A stretch of 64,000 nucleotides of DNA, taken from NCBI GenBank assembly GCA_031292515.1, contig JARLGZ010000104.1:62001-126000 (forward strand), written 5' to 3'. The position numbers and the translations under genes were made by a program. Position 1 is the stretch's first letter. Every line of letters begins with the position of its first letter. Under the pieces are notes generated by a model, which was given only the letters and a program-made list of their open reading frames with translations, did not search any database and was not told the origin of the DNA. Of this stretch, positions 16,893 to 25,658 are shown piece after piece. The DNA is from Puia sp. (GTDB taxonomy: Bacteria; Bacteroidota; Bacteroidia; Chitinophagales; Chitinophagaceae).

Positions 16893-17654
16893 ATGCCAAA
16901 AGAACCGGGTTATAGATGGAAATTAGGGTTGTTCGCGACGATCACCCTGGTCTTGCTGGTCATCGCCATCTTCGTGATCGGCCGGCAAAAAAACCTTTTT
17001 GGTTCCGTCTTTAACATCAGCACCGTCTTTCGGTCCGTCAGCGGGTTAAAAGTCGGTAACAATGTACGCTTCGGCGGGATCGACGTCGGAACCATCGACG
17101 ACATCGAACTGATGACCGATACGACCGTTCGCGTGGACATGGTGATCCAAAGCAGCGTGAAAAAATTCATCCATCGTAATTCGGTGGCCAGCATCAGTTC
17201 CGACGGGCTGATGGGCGACAAAGTCATCGTGATTGCGCCAGGGCAGGATACGACCGGCGCGCAACGGGCGCCCGTCAACGGGAATGAGATCCTGGAGTCC
17301 CGCGCTCCTATCGAAACAGACCAGATCATGGTGAGCCTGAAGACATCCGCGGACAACGCGGCCATCATCACCACACAGCTCGCGGAACTTACATCGCGTA
17401 TCAACAGCGGCAAAGGAGCCCTGGGGAAATTGCTGAAGGACACGACGCTCTCAAGCAATATCTCTTCCACCATGAAGAACCTGAAAAAGAGTTCCGAAGG
17501 GCTCAACGAAAATATGGAAGCCGCCAAACACAATTTCCTGCTGAGAGGCTATTTCAAAAAGAAAGAGAAGGAGAAAAAGAAAAAGGAAGAAGAGGAACAG
17601 AAGAAGGAAGAAGAAAGCAGCGGAAAAACCCCCAAAGACCAGAAGAAGCAATAG
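16893..17654 (+). CDS. mlaD: MCE-domain protein, MlaD-like, with Lys/Glu-rich tail
   Basis: The product is 253 residues. One N-terminal membrane anchor (about 8-27) is followed by an MCE domain (about 38-118) with SGLKVGNNVRFGGIDVGTI. Next is a helical region (SADNAAIITTQLAELTSRINSGKGALGKLL) and a strongly charged tail from about 215 (KKEKEKKKKEEEEQKKEE). MCE proteins form periplasmic hexamers that pass phospholipids between membranes. The charged tail is unusual in E. coli MlaD but common in Bacteroidota. MlaB and MlaC partners are not present here. Confidence 0.9.
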   Translation: MPKEPGYRWKLGLFATITLVLLVIAIFVIGRQKNLFGSVFNISTVFRSVSGLKVGNNVRFGGIDVGTIDDIELMTDTTVRVDMVIQSSVKKFIHRNSVASISSDGLMGDKVIVIAPGQDTTGAQRAPVNGNEILESRAPIETDQIMVSLKTSADNAAIITTQLAELTSRINSGKGALGKLLKDTTLSSNISSTMKNLKKSSEGLNENMEAAKHNFLLRGYFKKKEKEKKKKEEEEQKKEEESSGKTPKDQKKQ

Positions 17655-17742
17655 AATGGCCTGTCAGAACGGTTAACCGGGATCGATCATCCTGCAATAG
17701 CCGCCGGTCGTGTAAGAATGCAGGAGGCGGACGGCGATTTTA

Positions 17743-17750
17743 TACCTTTG
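17743..17750 (+). promoter_or_regulatory. Possible -7 element upstream of the LytS-type kinase gene
   Basis: TACCTTTG matches TANNTTTG. Transcription from it would begin about 10 bp before the TTG start at 17768. No good -33 box is seen. Confidence 0.33.
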
Positions 17751-17767
17751 TCCAAAGGTTTCCTATT

Positions 17768-18799
17768 TTGCCACAAAAAACGGTCCTGAAAAAACGAAAA
17801 GTTCTGTATCATGTCATGGCCTGGCTGGCCGTTTGGCTGTCATGGGTGCTGGTATTCCGGAACTATTCGTTCTCCCTGACAAAAAGCATGACCATAGAGT
17901 TCTGTTACCTGTTATTCATCACGGGGGATTTCTATATCATTCTCTATGGATTTGTTCCCCGGCTCCTGAAGAAGAGACGGCATGTCCTCTTCTTCCTCTC
18001 TTCGGTTCTCCTCATCGGCTTTTCGGCATGGCTCCGGGCGCTCTTGTCGCGGGAAATGAATATCCATATTTTTGACAGCCGCCCCCTCCCCTCCTTTGGA
18101 AGACTCTTTGTGGATTCCTTCCTCAACATATTCATCTGGACAAATATCATCCTGACGGTGAAAATGCTGCTTGACCGGGCATACAACCAGCAGCAGTTCG
18201 CCCTCCTGGAACAGGAAAGGGTCAAACATGAACTGGACTTCCTGAAAGCACAGATCAACCCGCACGCACTCTTCAATTCACTCAATTCCATATATGGCCA
18301 TATCGACAAAAACAACCAGACCGCCCGGGACATCCTGCTGAAATTTTCCGGGCTCCTGCGCTACCAGTTATACGATTGCACGGTTGACAGGATCAGCCTC
18401 GCAAAAGAGATCGAATACCTCCGGAACTATATCTCCCTCCAGCAGGTCCGCAAGGAAGAGAACCTGATCGTCGACCTGGGAATCCAGGACGGAAACGCGG
18501 AATATGTCATCGCCCCCCTGTTGCTGGTGATCCTCGTAGAAAATGCCTTCAAATTTGTAAGTAACTTTACATCCAGACCCAATAAGATCGTTATCCGGGC
18601 AGGTCTCAGGGAGAACCTGTTCAGCTTCTATGTTTTTAACACCACCGAATGCGAACCACCCGCTTCCACCCGGTCTTCAGGCGGAATCGGACTGGTCAAT
18701 CTGCGGCGAAGGCTGGAACTGCTGTACCCGGGCAAATATGAGATGGCCGGCCAACAGCAGGAGGGTTTCTACGAAACCAGCCTGGAGATCGAGCTCTGA
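17768..18799 (+). CDS. LytS/YehU-type membrane sensor histidine kinase
   Basis: The product is 343 residues from a TTG start; the next in-frame ATG would cut into the first membrane helix. Four hydrophobic segments (about 15-30, 38-60, 68-90, 112-130) are followed by a His_kinase domain with H166 in LKAQINPHALFNSLNSIYGHI, where the usual F after NPH is A. The ATPase part has VENAFKFV and SGGIGLVNLRRRLELLYP. Such kinases phosphorylate LytTR response regulators, and one is encoded 107 bp downstream. The signal is unknown. Confidence 0.87.
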   Translation: MPQKTVLKKRKVLYHVMAWLAVWLSWVLVFRNYSFSLTKSMTIEFCYLLFITGDFYIILYGFVPRLLKKRRHVLFFLSSVLLIGFSAWLRALLSREMNIHIFDSRPLPSFGRLFVDSFLNIFIWTNIILTVKMLLDRAYNQQQFALLEQERVKHELDFLKAQINPHALFNSLNSIYGHIDKNNQTARDILLKFSGLLRYQLYDCTVDRISLAKEIEYLRNYISLQQVRKEENLIVDLGIQDGNAEYVIAPLLLVILVENAFKFVSNFTSRPNKIVIRAGLRENLFSFYVFNTTECEPPASTRSSGGIGLVNLRRRLELLYPGKYEMAGQQQEGFYETSLEIEL

Positions 18800-18906
18800 C
18801 CCCGGAAGAGATCGCATGGAAAACAACGGCCCGGGGCGCCAAAACGAGGGAGGAAGGGAGGGAAGGGCGGTAATCATTGAACCACAAACCGACAAATGAC
18901 CAGGCC

Positions 18907-19605
18907 ATGATAAAATTGAAATGTATCATTATCGACGACGAGCCCGTTGCGCGAAAGCTGCTTGCGGAGTTTATCGAAGACATCCCCTTCCTGGAATTGA
19001 CGGGTCAGGCGGAAAACCCGTCGAAAGCCGTCGCGTTGCTCAACGGGCAACCCGTCGATATCATCTTCCTGGATATCAATATGCCCCGGGTAAATGGCAT
19101 CGACTTCCTGAAGAACCTGAAAAACCCGGCCGCCATTATTATGACGACGGCCTATTCGGAATATGCCGTCGAGGCCTTCTCATTGGATGTCCTGGACTAC
19201 CTCGTAAAACCCATCCCCTTCGAACGGTTTTTGAAGGCCTGCAATAAGGCCAGGGAGAGGTATGAGACGCGGGAGACCCACGACTACTTCTTTATCAAAT
19301 GCGATAACCAGATCGAAAAAGTGCTTTTCCCGGATCTGCTGTATGCCGAATCGAGGTCGAACTATGTGATGCTCCATACGGCGCAGCGCAAGATGATCGT
19401 ATATATCACGCTCAAAAGTCTCGGGGAGCAGTTGCCTTCCGCACATTTCATAAAAGTCCACAAATCCTTTCTCGTCAACCGCCACAAGATAAAAAGCATC
19501 GAAGGCAACCTCCTGAATATCGGAACCGAAAAGATCGCAATCAGCCAGACCTTGCGGGAGAAGGTACTGCAGGAGATCCTGAAAGACAAAATGATCAAAC
19601 GGTAA
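18907..19605 (+). CDS. LytTR family response regulator
   Basis: The product is 232 residues from the ATG at 18907, where the receiver starts (MIKLKCIIIDDEP). The frame is open ten codons further up from a TTG, which adds nothing recognisable. The receiver carries D10, D11 and phosphoacceptor D56 (IIFLDINMPRVNG), with K in DYLVKPIPF. The C-terminal LytTR DNA-binding domain covers about 130-228 (ESRSNYVMLHT, FIKVHKSFLVNRHKIKSI). It is the cognate regulator of the adjacent LytS-type kinase and probably binds direct repeats at target promoters. Confidence 0.9.
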   Translation: MIKLKCIIIDDEPVARKLLAEFIEDIPFLELTGQAENPSKAVALLNGQPVDIIFLDINMPRVNGIDFLKNLKNPAAIIMTTAYSEYAVEAFSLDVLDYLVKPIPFERFLKACNKARERYETRETHDYFFIKCDNQIEKVLFPDLLYAESRSNYVMLHTAQRKMIVYITLKSLGEQLPSAHFIKVHKSFLVNRHKIKSIEGNLLNIGTEKIAISQTLREKVLQEILKDKMIKR

Positions 19606-19636
19606 CCCGACGACTGAAGGATAGCCAACTGACACG

Positions 19637-20086
19637 TCACCGTCTGTCGGGAAAGACCGTCCCCCGGTGGCAGGTATTGCAGGTGATGCCCAGGGAAGGA
19701 TCTCCGAGGAGGGGGCGTCTGATGGAAAAGAATTTCTTGTTGACGGCAAGCGTCATACGCATCATGGCGCGGGCGATCTCTTTCTCCGGTTTCGCATCGC
19801 TGGCGAAGTCGAGATGGACCGAATCCTTTTCCGGAGCATGACAGAAATTACAGGCTACGCCCAACCCGTCTTCAAAATCGTCGATCATAATCTTCTGCAG
19901 GTCTTTGGAGCTGATATCCGCCGGCAATACCCTGAGATTGGAATACGGTCCCGGTTCAGCGTTTCCGCCGGATCCGCCGCTCCCCTTGCCCGGGCTTCGG
20001 CCGGTAGCCGCGGTAGTGGCTGCCGAGCAGATCCAGACCATGACTATCAAAAGGCCCGCAACCGCTATTTTTCGTTTGAATCGCAT
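19637..20086 (-). CDS. Secreted di-heme c-type cytochrome, reaction-centre cytochrome-like
   Basis: The product is 149 residues. It has a signal sequence (hydrophobic 8-25), then a Gly/Ser-rich linker and two CxxCH heme sites, CNFCH and CNTCH. The segment NLRVLPADISSKDLQKIMIDDFEDGLGVACNFCH is characteristic of proteins annotated as the photosynthetic reaction-centre cytochrome c subunit family, which also occur in non-photosynthetic Bacteroidota. A periplasmic electron carrier is the likely role. It follows the metallophosphoesterase gene by 33 bp on the same strand, so they are probably co-transcribed. Confidence 0.82.
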   Translation of the reverse strand: MRFKRKIAVAGLLIVMVWICSAATTAATGRSPGKGSGGSGGNAEPGPYSNLRVLPADISSKDLQKIMIDDFEDGLGVACNFCHAPEKDSVHLDFASDAKPEKEIARAMMRMTLAVNKKFFSIRRPLLGDPSLGITCNTCHRGTVFPDRR

Positions 20087-20119
20087 AGCTTACACTTTTT
20101 TACAACGGATGGAAGCTGC

Positions 20120-21100
20120 CTAAGGCTTGATGGCCGGGTCCAGGGGCGTATCGGTAACGGCGAGCGTATGCGCGTGTTCCACATACTGAACGCTCGTCAA
20201 CCCGAGCAGGTTACGAAGTCTTTCAGCGGGCACTTTCATCGGACCGGGAGAAGGCGCGGATCCCGGGGCCGGCTGGGGGAAGGCCGTAGACATCGCGGTA
20301 TGAAAGGTGATATTGCCTTCCACTTTTTGCACGGTCTGGTGGATATGGCCGTTCAACACGGAGACAGACCCGAAACGCTTCAGCAGGGACAAGGCGCGGG
20401 CCCCGTCGCTGGTTCCCCATCCCCATTGAGGATAAAGCGCCCAGAGCGGGATATGCGCAAAGACCACGAGAGGAGTGCTGGCCGAACGCTCCCTGAGATC
20501 ATCCTCCAGCCAGGCCATTTGATCCTCACCCAGGACGCCCAGACCGCCATCCACCTGTGTCATCACATTGACCAGCCCGACAAAATGCACACCCTGCATG
20601 TCGAAGCTATACCAGCCCTTGCCTTTCGTCCCCTTTCCGTATCGTTCCAGATATAGCTTCCCGTTATCGGTGACATCGTGTTCGCCGGGTACATAGAATA
20701 CTTTTTCAGCTTTCGCCGTCTTCAGGACCTGTTCCAGCGTATCGAATTCATCGGCCTGCGCCAGGTGGGAAAGATCGCCGGTATGCAGGATAAAAGACGG
20801 CGCAGGCATGGCGTTGATGCGGTCGATCGCCGCCCGAAGGGTCCCGGTCACGTCCGGATTGGCAGCCTTATTGAAACCGATATGGCTGTCACTGATCTGT
20901 ACGAAGCTGAAATCGGAAGGAGGAATCACAAGCCCCTTTTTCAGGTTTCCGCTTGCCGGATCGACCAGCTGGTTCATACCGTATGATTTCAGGATGCCTC
21001 CAGACATCATCCACAACACGCCGGTGCCGGCCCAGGCCATACATTTCAGAAATCCGGCCCGGTCGATTCCATCGGCGTCTTCGTATTTTTCTTTTTCCAT
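20120..21100 (-). CDS. Secreted metallophosphoesterase (calcineurin-like)
   Basis: The product is 326 residues from the ATG at 21100, chosen because it precedes an export signal (DRAGFLKCMAWAGTGVLW). The frame stays open upstream without domain content. Metal ligands are visible in order: D-x-H in ISDSHIGF, D in HTGDLSH, GEHD, H in FAHIP and GHIH in LNGHIH. The signal resembles a Tat leader, but the twin arginine reads R-A instead of R-R, so the export route is unclear. A two-gene unit with the di-heme cytochrome suggests a shared periplasmic job. Substrate unknown. Confidence 0.85.
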   Translation of the reverse strand: MEKEKYEDADGIDRAGFLKCMAWAGTGVLWMMSGGILKSYGMNQLVDPASGNLKKGLVIPPSDFSFVQISDSHIGFNKAANPDVTGTLRAAIDRINAMPAPSFILHTGDLSHLAQADEFDTLEQVLKTAKAEKVFYVPGEHDVTDNGKLYLERYGKGTKGKGWYSFDMQGVHFVGLVNVMTQVDGGLGVLGEDQMAWLEDDLRERSASTPLVVFAHIPLWALYPQWGWGTSDGARALSLLKRFGSVSVLNGHIHQTVQKVEGNITFHTAMSTAFPQPAPGSAPSPGPMKVPAERLRNLLGLTSVQYVEHAHTLAVTDTPLDPAIKP

Positions 21101-21235
21101 TTTTTTACTTTTTGGTGGGAATAAGTGTTTGACCACACGAAGAAAGGAGGAAACCGGGCAGCCGGTAAATCTTTTACAGCTAACCCTGAAATTCCTTGAT
21201 GACTGATGAGATAGGAAGGATCGCGGGTTTCTGTT

Positions 21236-21243
21236 TATCTTTG
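21236..21243 (+). promoter_or_regulatory. -7 promoter element for the phosphosulfolactate synthase homologue
   Basis: TATCTTTG, a perfect TANNTTTG match, ends 23 bp before the ATG at 21267, giving a leader of about 17 nt. No strong -33 TTTG is seen at the right distance. Confidence 0.42.
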
Positions 21244-21266
21244 CAGCCAGTACAAAAGCTGCAACT

Positions 21267-22037
21267 ATGAATTTCAAGCTTACCCAGATACCCGAAAGAA
21301 CGGACAAGCCGCGCGGACATGGCCTCACGATGATCACCGACAAAGGACTTAGCATCGCTGAAACCCGTAATCTCGTCTCGATAGCGGGCCCGCATATCGA
21401 TATTGCAAAACTCGCTTTCGGCACCCCCTATATCACGCCGGACCTCAGGGAGAAGATAAAAGTATACCAGGACGCCTCCATACCCGTCTATTTCGGAGGC
21501 CTGCTGTTCGAAGCCTTCCTGGTCCGCAACCAATTTGCGGACTATCTGGGTGTCCTGCAGGACTTTGGCATCGGCTACATAGAAATATCCGACGGGTCCG
21601 TGAACATTCCCCATGCTGAAAAATGCGGTTATATCGAAAAACTGTCCCGCCACGGCGTGGTCCTGAGCGAAGTGGGCTCCAAGGACCGGGACAGGGAACA
21701 TATTACCCCTCCCTATCAATGGATCCGGCTGATGAAGGCGGAGTTGGAAGCAGGAGCCAGCTATATCGTGGCCGAAGCGCGTGAGACAGGGACCGTCGGT
21801 CTCTACCGCGACTCCGGCGAAGTACGGGAAGGCCTTGTCCAGGAGATCCTGACAAAGATCGCGGCCGAAAAGATCATCTGGGAAGCGCCGGCTAAAGATC
21901 AGCAGCTCTACTTCCTGGAACTGCTGGGCGCCAATGCCAATCTTGGCAATATTGCACCTGCCGAGGTCATAGCCCTGGAGGCGATGCGCGTGGGTCTGCG
22001 CGGTGACACCTTCCATTTATACCTGGAAAAACACTGA
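21267..22037 (+). CDS. Phosphosulfolactate synthase (ComA family)
   Basis: The product is 256 residues, the usual ComA length, with the TIM-barrel signature segments GHGLTMITDKGLS, IDIAKLAFGTPYI, PVYFGGLLFEAF, IEISDGSVNIP, VLSEVGSKD, YIVAEARETG and LGANANLGNIAP. The family adds sulfite to phosphoenolpyruvate to give phosphosulfolactate, the first step of coenzyme M synthesis in methanogens. Bacteroidota lack coenzyme M. A role in supplying sulfonates, for instance toward cysteate for sulfonolipids, is my inference. No other gene of such a pathway is adjacent. Confidence 0.85.
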   Translation: MNFKLTQIPERTDKPRGHGLTMITDKGLSIAETRNLVSIAGPHIDIAKLAFGTPYITPDLREKIKVYQDASIPVYFGGLLFEAFLVRNQFADYLGVLQDFGIGYIEISDGSVNIPHAEKCGYIEKLSRHGVVLSEVGSKDRDREHITPPYQWIRLMKAELEAGASYIVAEARETGTVGLYRDSGEVREGLVQEILTKIAAEKIIWEAPAKDQQLYFLELLGANANLGNIAPAEVIALEAMRVGLRGDTFHLYLEKH

Positions 22038-22049
22038 TTACTCTCTTAT

Positions 22050-22150
22050 CATTTCTCACTCATTCACCATTCACCATTCAATACTCACTACTGGCTATTC
22101 ACCAATCATTAATGGCTATTGACCACTCACTACTGACTACTGGCGACTAT
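22050..22150. repeat. Degenerate dispersed repeat of CTCACTACTGACTACT type
   Basis: This low-complexity stretch is built from variants of CATTCACC, TACTCACTACTGGCTATT and GACCACTCACTACTGACT. Similar words recur at 36728-36760 and, in reverse complement, inside tilS at 29938-29999. It lies between convergent genes. Confidence 0.65.
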
Positions 22151-22178
22151 CCCGGACCATAATTTCTCTTCATTTGCC

Positions 22179-22205
22179 CCGACGAACCTCCTTCGTCGGT
22201 TTCAT
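22179..22205 (+). terminator. Probable intrinsic terminator after the ComA-family gene
   Basis: An 8-bp stem CCGACGAA / TTCGTCGG with a CCTCC loop (22179-22199) is followed by TTTCAT, a weak T-run. It is placed correctly between the convergent ComA-family and aldo/keto reductase genes. Confidence 0.5.
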
Positions 22206-22207
22206 CA

Positions 22208-23158
22208 CTAATATTTGCTGGCTTCTTCCAGTATGTCGATAGCCTTCTCGCCGAGACTCAGCGAGGCGGCTTTTAAAAGGGCATCCAACTGACCCGGAGA
22301 CGTTGCACTGGCTATGGGCGCTGCTACGGCGGGACGGGTCAACAGCCACGCAATGGCGACACTGGCGGGGGTGGTATGATATTGTGCGGAGACTTCATCC
22401 AGGGCAGCCAGGATCCGGAAACCTCTTTCGGTAAGATATTTTTTATTACCTTCTCCGCGGGCGCTCTTCGACAGATCTTTCTCTGAACGATATTTCCCCG
22501 TCAGGAATCCGCTGGCCAGCGAAAAATAACTGATTACGCCGATATGCTGTTGCACGCACAGGGCCTGTGCACCCTTTTCGAAACCTTCGCGGTCGTAAAG
22601 ATTATAAAGGGGCTGAAAGGTCTGGTAACGGGGATAGCCCTCTCTGTCGCTGGCATCCAGGGACACCTTTAGCCTTTCCGCGGACATGTTGGAAGCTCCT
22701 ATCCACCTGACCTTTCCTTCTTTTACCAGTTGCGCGTAGGCTTCGAGCGTCTCTTCGACCGGGGTATCGGTCACATCCCAATGGGTCTGATAGAGATCGA
22801 TCACATCGGTCTGCAGCCTCTGCAGCGAGTCTTCTACTGCTTTCAGGATATATTTCTTACTGGTATCCCTCTTTCCGCTCCCCATATCGCCGCCGACTTT
22901 TGTAGCCACTACGACCTTGTCGCGGTTTCCACGCAGCTTCATCCAGCGGCCAATAATCGTTTCTGATTCTCCCCCCTGGTTGCCCTCCGCCCAACGCGAA
23001 TAGACATCTGCGGTGTCGACGAGGCTGAATCCCGCTTCCAGGAATTTGTCCAATAGCTCAAAAGAAGCCTTCTCATCGATCGTCCATCCAAAAACATTTC
23101 CCCCGAATGCGAGCGGGGCTACCCGCAGATCGGATTTGCCCAATAGTCTTTTTTGCAT
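22208..23158 (-). CDS. Aldo/keto reductase
   Basis: The product is 316 residues with an (alpha/beta)8 barrel. The catalytic tetrad is present: D48, Y53 (VDTADVYSRW), K87 (VVVATKVGG) and H126 (DLYQTHWD). The start (MQKRLLGKSDLRVAPLAFGGNVFGW) is typical of the YghZ/Tas-like branch. It reduces carbonyls with NADPH, but the physiological substrate cannot be read from the sequence. The gene runs alone on the minus strand, 100 bp from the next gene on that strand. Confidence 0.9.
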   Translation of the reverse strand: MQKRLLGKSDLRVAPLAFGGNVFGWTIDEKASFELLDKFLEAGFSLVDTADVYSRWAEGNQGGESETIIGRWMKLRGNRDKVVVATKVGGDMGSGKRDTSKKYILKAVEDSLQRLQTDVIDLYQTHWDVTDTPVEETLEAYAQLVKEGKVRWIGASNMSAERLKVSLDASDREGYPRYQTFQPLYNLYDREGFEKGAQALCVQQHIGVISYFSLASGFLTGKYRSEKDLSKSARGEGNKKYLTERGFRILAALDEVSAQYHTTPASVAIAWLLTRPAVAAPIASATSPGQLDALLKAASLSLGEKAIDILEEASKY

Positions 23159-23258
23159 CTTTTATTTTTTGTTTCCGGCACTAAACAGCCGGCAGTTTTT
23201 ATTGTTCGCGCCGGCATCGCTTCAATCCGCAAATATTTGCCTCTTACCGCGCCACCGT

Positions 23259-24053
23259 TCATTGCTCTGACTCCGCCTCCCCTGCACCGACGATATGCAT
23301 GTCCACATCCTGTTGCAAAAAATAGATCACCTTGCAATCCTTTTCCGTCAGCCCCTGAGGGATTTTCAAATCGACAATGCCCGAACCCGCCTTATCCGCC
23401 GTCATGGTCTTAAAATCCCTCACCACGTTCACATGATCCAGGGTCCGCCCGCTGTTCTCTCCGGCCAGGACATGACTGGCTGCCCGGAGCTGCACCAACG
23501 CAACCTGCAGTCGCAAACCAGCGGGATTTTCCAATTTACAGAACACCCTGATCGTATGACTGTCCACGCCACGAACCCGGACTATCGCCGTCCGTCCGGC
23601 GGTATTTTTCAACTCATCATTTATTACCGATCGTATACGGCCTCCATCCGAGCCGACAAATTCCTTCTTCCCATTGACAATCACCTGTGGAGTATAGACG
23701 CTCTGCAGCCGCAGCACCTGCGCATATTGGCTTTGTCTGCGGGTATAATCCGGGTTGCTGAAAGCGTCCGCCCAACCCAACCGGTTCCAATAGTCGACAT
23801 GGAATCCCAGCACGTATACTTGTTCATTGCTGTAATCCTTTCTGATCACCGAAAGCAATGCATCCGCCGGCGGACAACTGGAACAGCCTTCGGACGTGAA
23901 TAATTCCACCACCGCGAAACCCGTGGCAAACGGGGAACCAAACCCTTTCTCCGGGGATCGTTCAGGTGGAGTTCCTCCCTTCAGAATCCGGGATGCCCCA
24001 TACCACCCCATCACCGCCACCAGCGGCACAACTAATAATTTTATACCTGCCAT
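23259..24053 (-). CDS. DUF1223 protein, exported thioredoxin-like fold
   Basis: The product is 264 residues. A hydrophobic N-terminus (5-20) gives an anchor or signal. The DUF1223 hallmark VVELFTSEGCSSCPPAD follows, with C57 and C60 in a thioredoxin-like CxxC. Then come VLGFHVDYWNRLGW and SVYTPQVIVNG, the conserved middle of the family. The C-terminal half is beta-rich and family-typical. Predicted to sit in the periplasm as a disulfide or redox protein; biochemical function is not established. It lies 48 bp after the ClC gene on the same strand and may be co-transcribed. Confidence 0.85.
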   Translation of the reverse strand: MAGIKLLVVPLVAVMGWYGASRILKGGTPPERSPEKGFGSPFATGFAVVELFTSEGCSSCPPADALLSVIRKDYSNEQVYVLGFHVDYWNRLGWADAFSNPDYTRRQSQYAQVLRLQSVYTPQVIVNGKKEFVGSDGGRIRSVINDELKNTAGRTAIVRVRGVDSHTIRVFCKLENPAGLRLQVALVQLRAASHVLAGENSGRTLDHVNVVRDFKTMTADKAGSGIVDLKIPQGLTEKDCKVIYFLQQDVDMHIVGAGEAESEQ

Positions 24054-24101
24054 AAAAAAAATTGTGGATATAAAACTATCGAAACCTCCTGCAGCGGACT
24101 G

Positions 24102-25496
24102 TCAGACCGGTGACAGTCCCGTATTTTGCTCTTTTACCGGTTCGGGCACAGGATCTTCTTTGAGCAGATCGTGCATGTACTGGTACTTGAGACGTTCATA
24201 AAAAGAATGTCTGTCGACCACCAGCGCCACCAGGCTCGCCACCATCCCCGCCAGCATCAGGTGAAAGATCACATTGTGACGATCTGTCATCTCCAGAACC
24301 AGGATGGCCGAGGTGAAAGGGGTCCGCGTAACGCCGGTGAGGAACCCTACCATACCCGAAAGTACGAGAAGGTTGGTATTCGCGTCGGATAACCGAAACC
24401 AGCCGGCCATCGTAGAACCAATGCTGGCGCCCGCACTCAGGGCGGGGGCAAAAACCCCGCCGGCGCCACCGCTGGTAAAGGACAGGACCGGGCCCGCCAC
24501 CCTCATCAGCGGCACGTACCAGGGCGAGTATTTATCGTGGGTGAATAATACCGTGGTCATCAGCTCTTTGCCCGACCCCATCATATTCTCATTTACAAAA
24601 TAGGCCACGCCAATCACGATCCAGGAACAGATCGCCAGGTAAAGGAGATGTTGGTAGTTGAAACGGAATTTGCCTTTCCAGGCGAACAGATACAGCATCA
24701 GCCTGGACATCATCGCTCCCAGCAGACCCGTCATAACCGCCACCAACGCCACGCCCAGAAAGATAGTGCCGGAAAGCCGGCCGATATCCGGGTAGCCCAG
24801 ATACAGGTAGGGACCCAGCAGGCCCTGTGCCGTCAGCCCCGCAATGATCACCGCGGAGAACAGAGCCGTCTTGAAATAGCTGATATGCGTCTTGGTGAGC
24901 TCCTCCACGGCAAAGACAATTCCCCCGAGCGGGGTATTGAAAGCCGCGGCGAGACCGGCCGCCGCACCCGTCATGATCATATTCCGCCTGGAAATCTTCG
25001 GCCAGGACTTCGGGAGCCATTGATTGATCTTCCTGAATACCGAGCCTGCGATCTGGATCGTAGGCCCCTCCCGTCCAATGACCCCTCCTCCAAATGCCAT
25101 GACCAGGCTGGACACGATCTTCACAACCAGGATCCTGAGACTTAACAGTTTGCCCACTTTGTCCTTATAACGCGGCGTGCTCAGCTCGATGGCTGCAATG
25201 ACCTGGGGGATACCACTTCCCCTCGCATAGGGGGCGAAGCGCTTGACCAGCCACCAGGAGAGGATGAAACAGAGCGGCGATATGACGAACAATAAGGGGC
25301 CGCAATGATGAAAAACAAAGGTGGTTCCGTGCTCGGCAAACGCAAACAATTTGGTATACAAGACGGCAATCAACCCCGTCGCCAGAGAAGCGACCCAGAA
25401 CGGAACGGCTTGCAGCAGGTTCTGTTTCAGCTTCTCATTACGGATGCTGTCAAAGGAGCTCTTCAACCGGGCGCGGAGTCTATGTATCAGTGCCAT
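24102..25496 (-). CDS. ClC-type chloride/proton antiporter
   Basis: The product is 464 residues from the ATG at 25496. A start at 25529 is disfavoured because a -7 promoter element lies between the two. The selectivity motifs are GSGIP (93-97), GREGP with gating glutamate E143, and GGVFAPAL. The internal VEEL (helix F/G region) retains the glutamate that in E. coli ClC-ec1 passes protons, so an antiporter rather than a channel is likely. No CBS domains follow. About ten membrane helices. It probably supports acid tolerance or anion balance. Confidence 0.9.
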   Translation of the reverse strand: MALIHRLRARLKSSFDSIRNEKLKQNLLQAVPFWVASLATGLIAVLYTKLFAFAEHGTTFVFHHCGPLLFVISPLCFILSWWLVKRFAPYARGSGIPQVIAAIELSTPRYKDKVGKLLSLRILVVKIVSSLVMAFGGGVIGREGPTIQIAGSVFRKINQWLPKSWPKISRRNMIMTGAAAGLAAAFNTPLGGIVFAVEELTKTHISYFKTALFSAVIIAGLTAQGLLGPYLYLGYPDIGRLSGTIFLGVALVAVMTGLLGAMMSRLMLYLFAWKGKFRFNYQHLLYLAICSWIVIGVAYFVNENMMGSGKELMTTVLFTHDKYSPWYVPLMRVAGPVLSFTSGGAGGVFAPALSAGASIGSTMAGWFRLSDANTNLLVLSGMVGFLTGVTRTPFTSAILVLEMTDRHNVIFHLMLAGMVASLVALVVDRHSFYERLKYQYMHDLLKEDPVPEPVKEQNTGLSPV

Positions 25497-25513
25497 AGCG
25501 ATAAATGATAAAA

Positions 25514-25521
25514 CAAAGATA
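25514..25521 (-). promoter_or_regulatory. -7 promoter element of the ClC gene
   Basis: On the minus strand this reads TATCTTTG, a perfect TANNTTTG, 17 bp before the ATG at 25496. It would place the transcript start between the two candidate start codons and so decides for the inner one. Confidence 0.45.
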
Positions 25522-25658
25522 ACCCTCATCGAACGATTAAGGTATCCTCTATTTTCAAATAAATTTTAATTTGACCCTGGCAGATGCTTGAGTTTCTGGA
25601 TTAAAACGCTTACTTTAGGAACCGGCCCCATTACTTAACCCAAATTAGTTCAGTCCTA

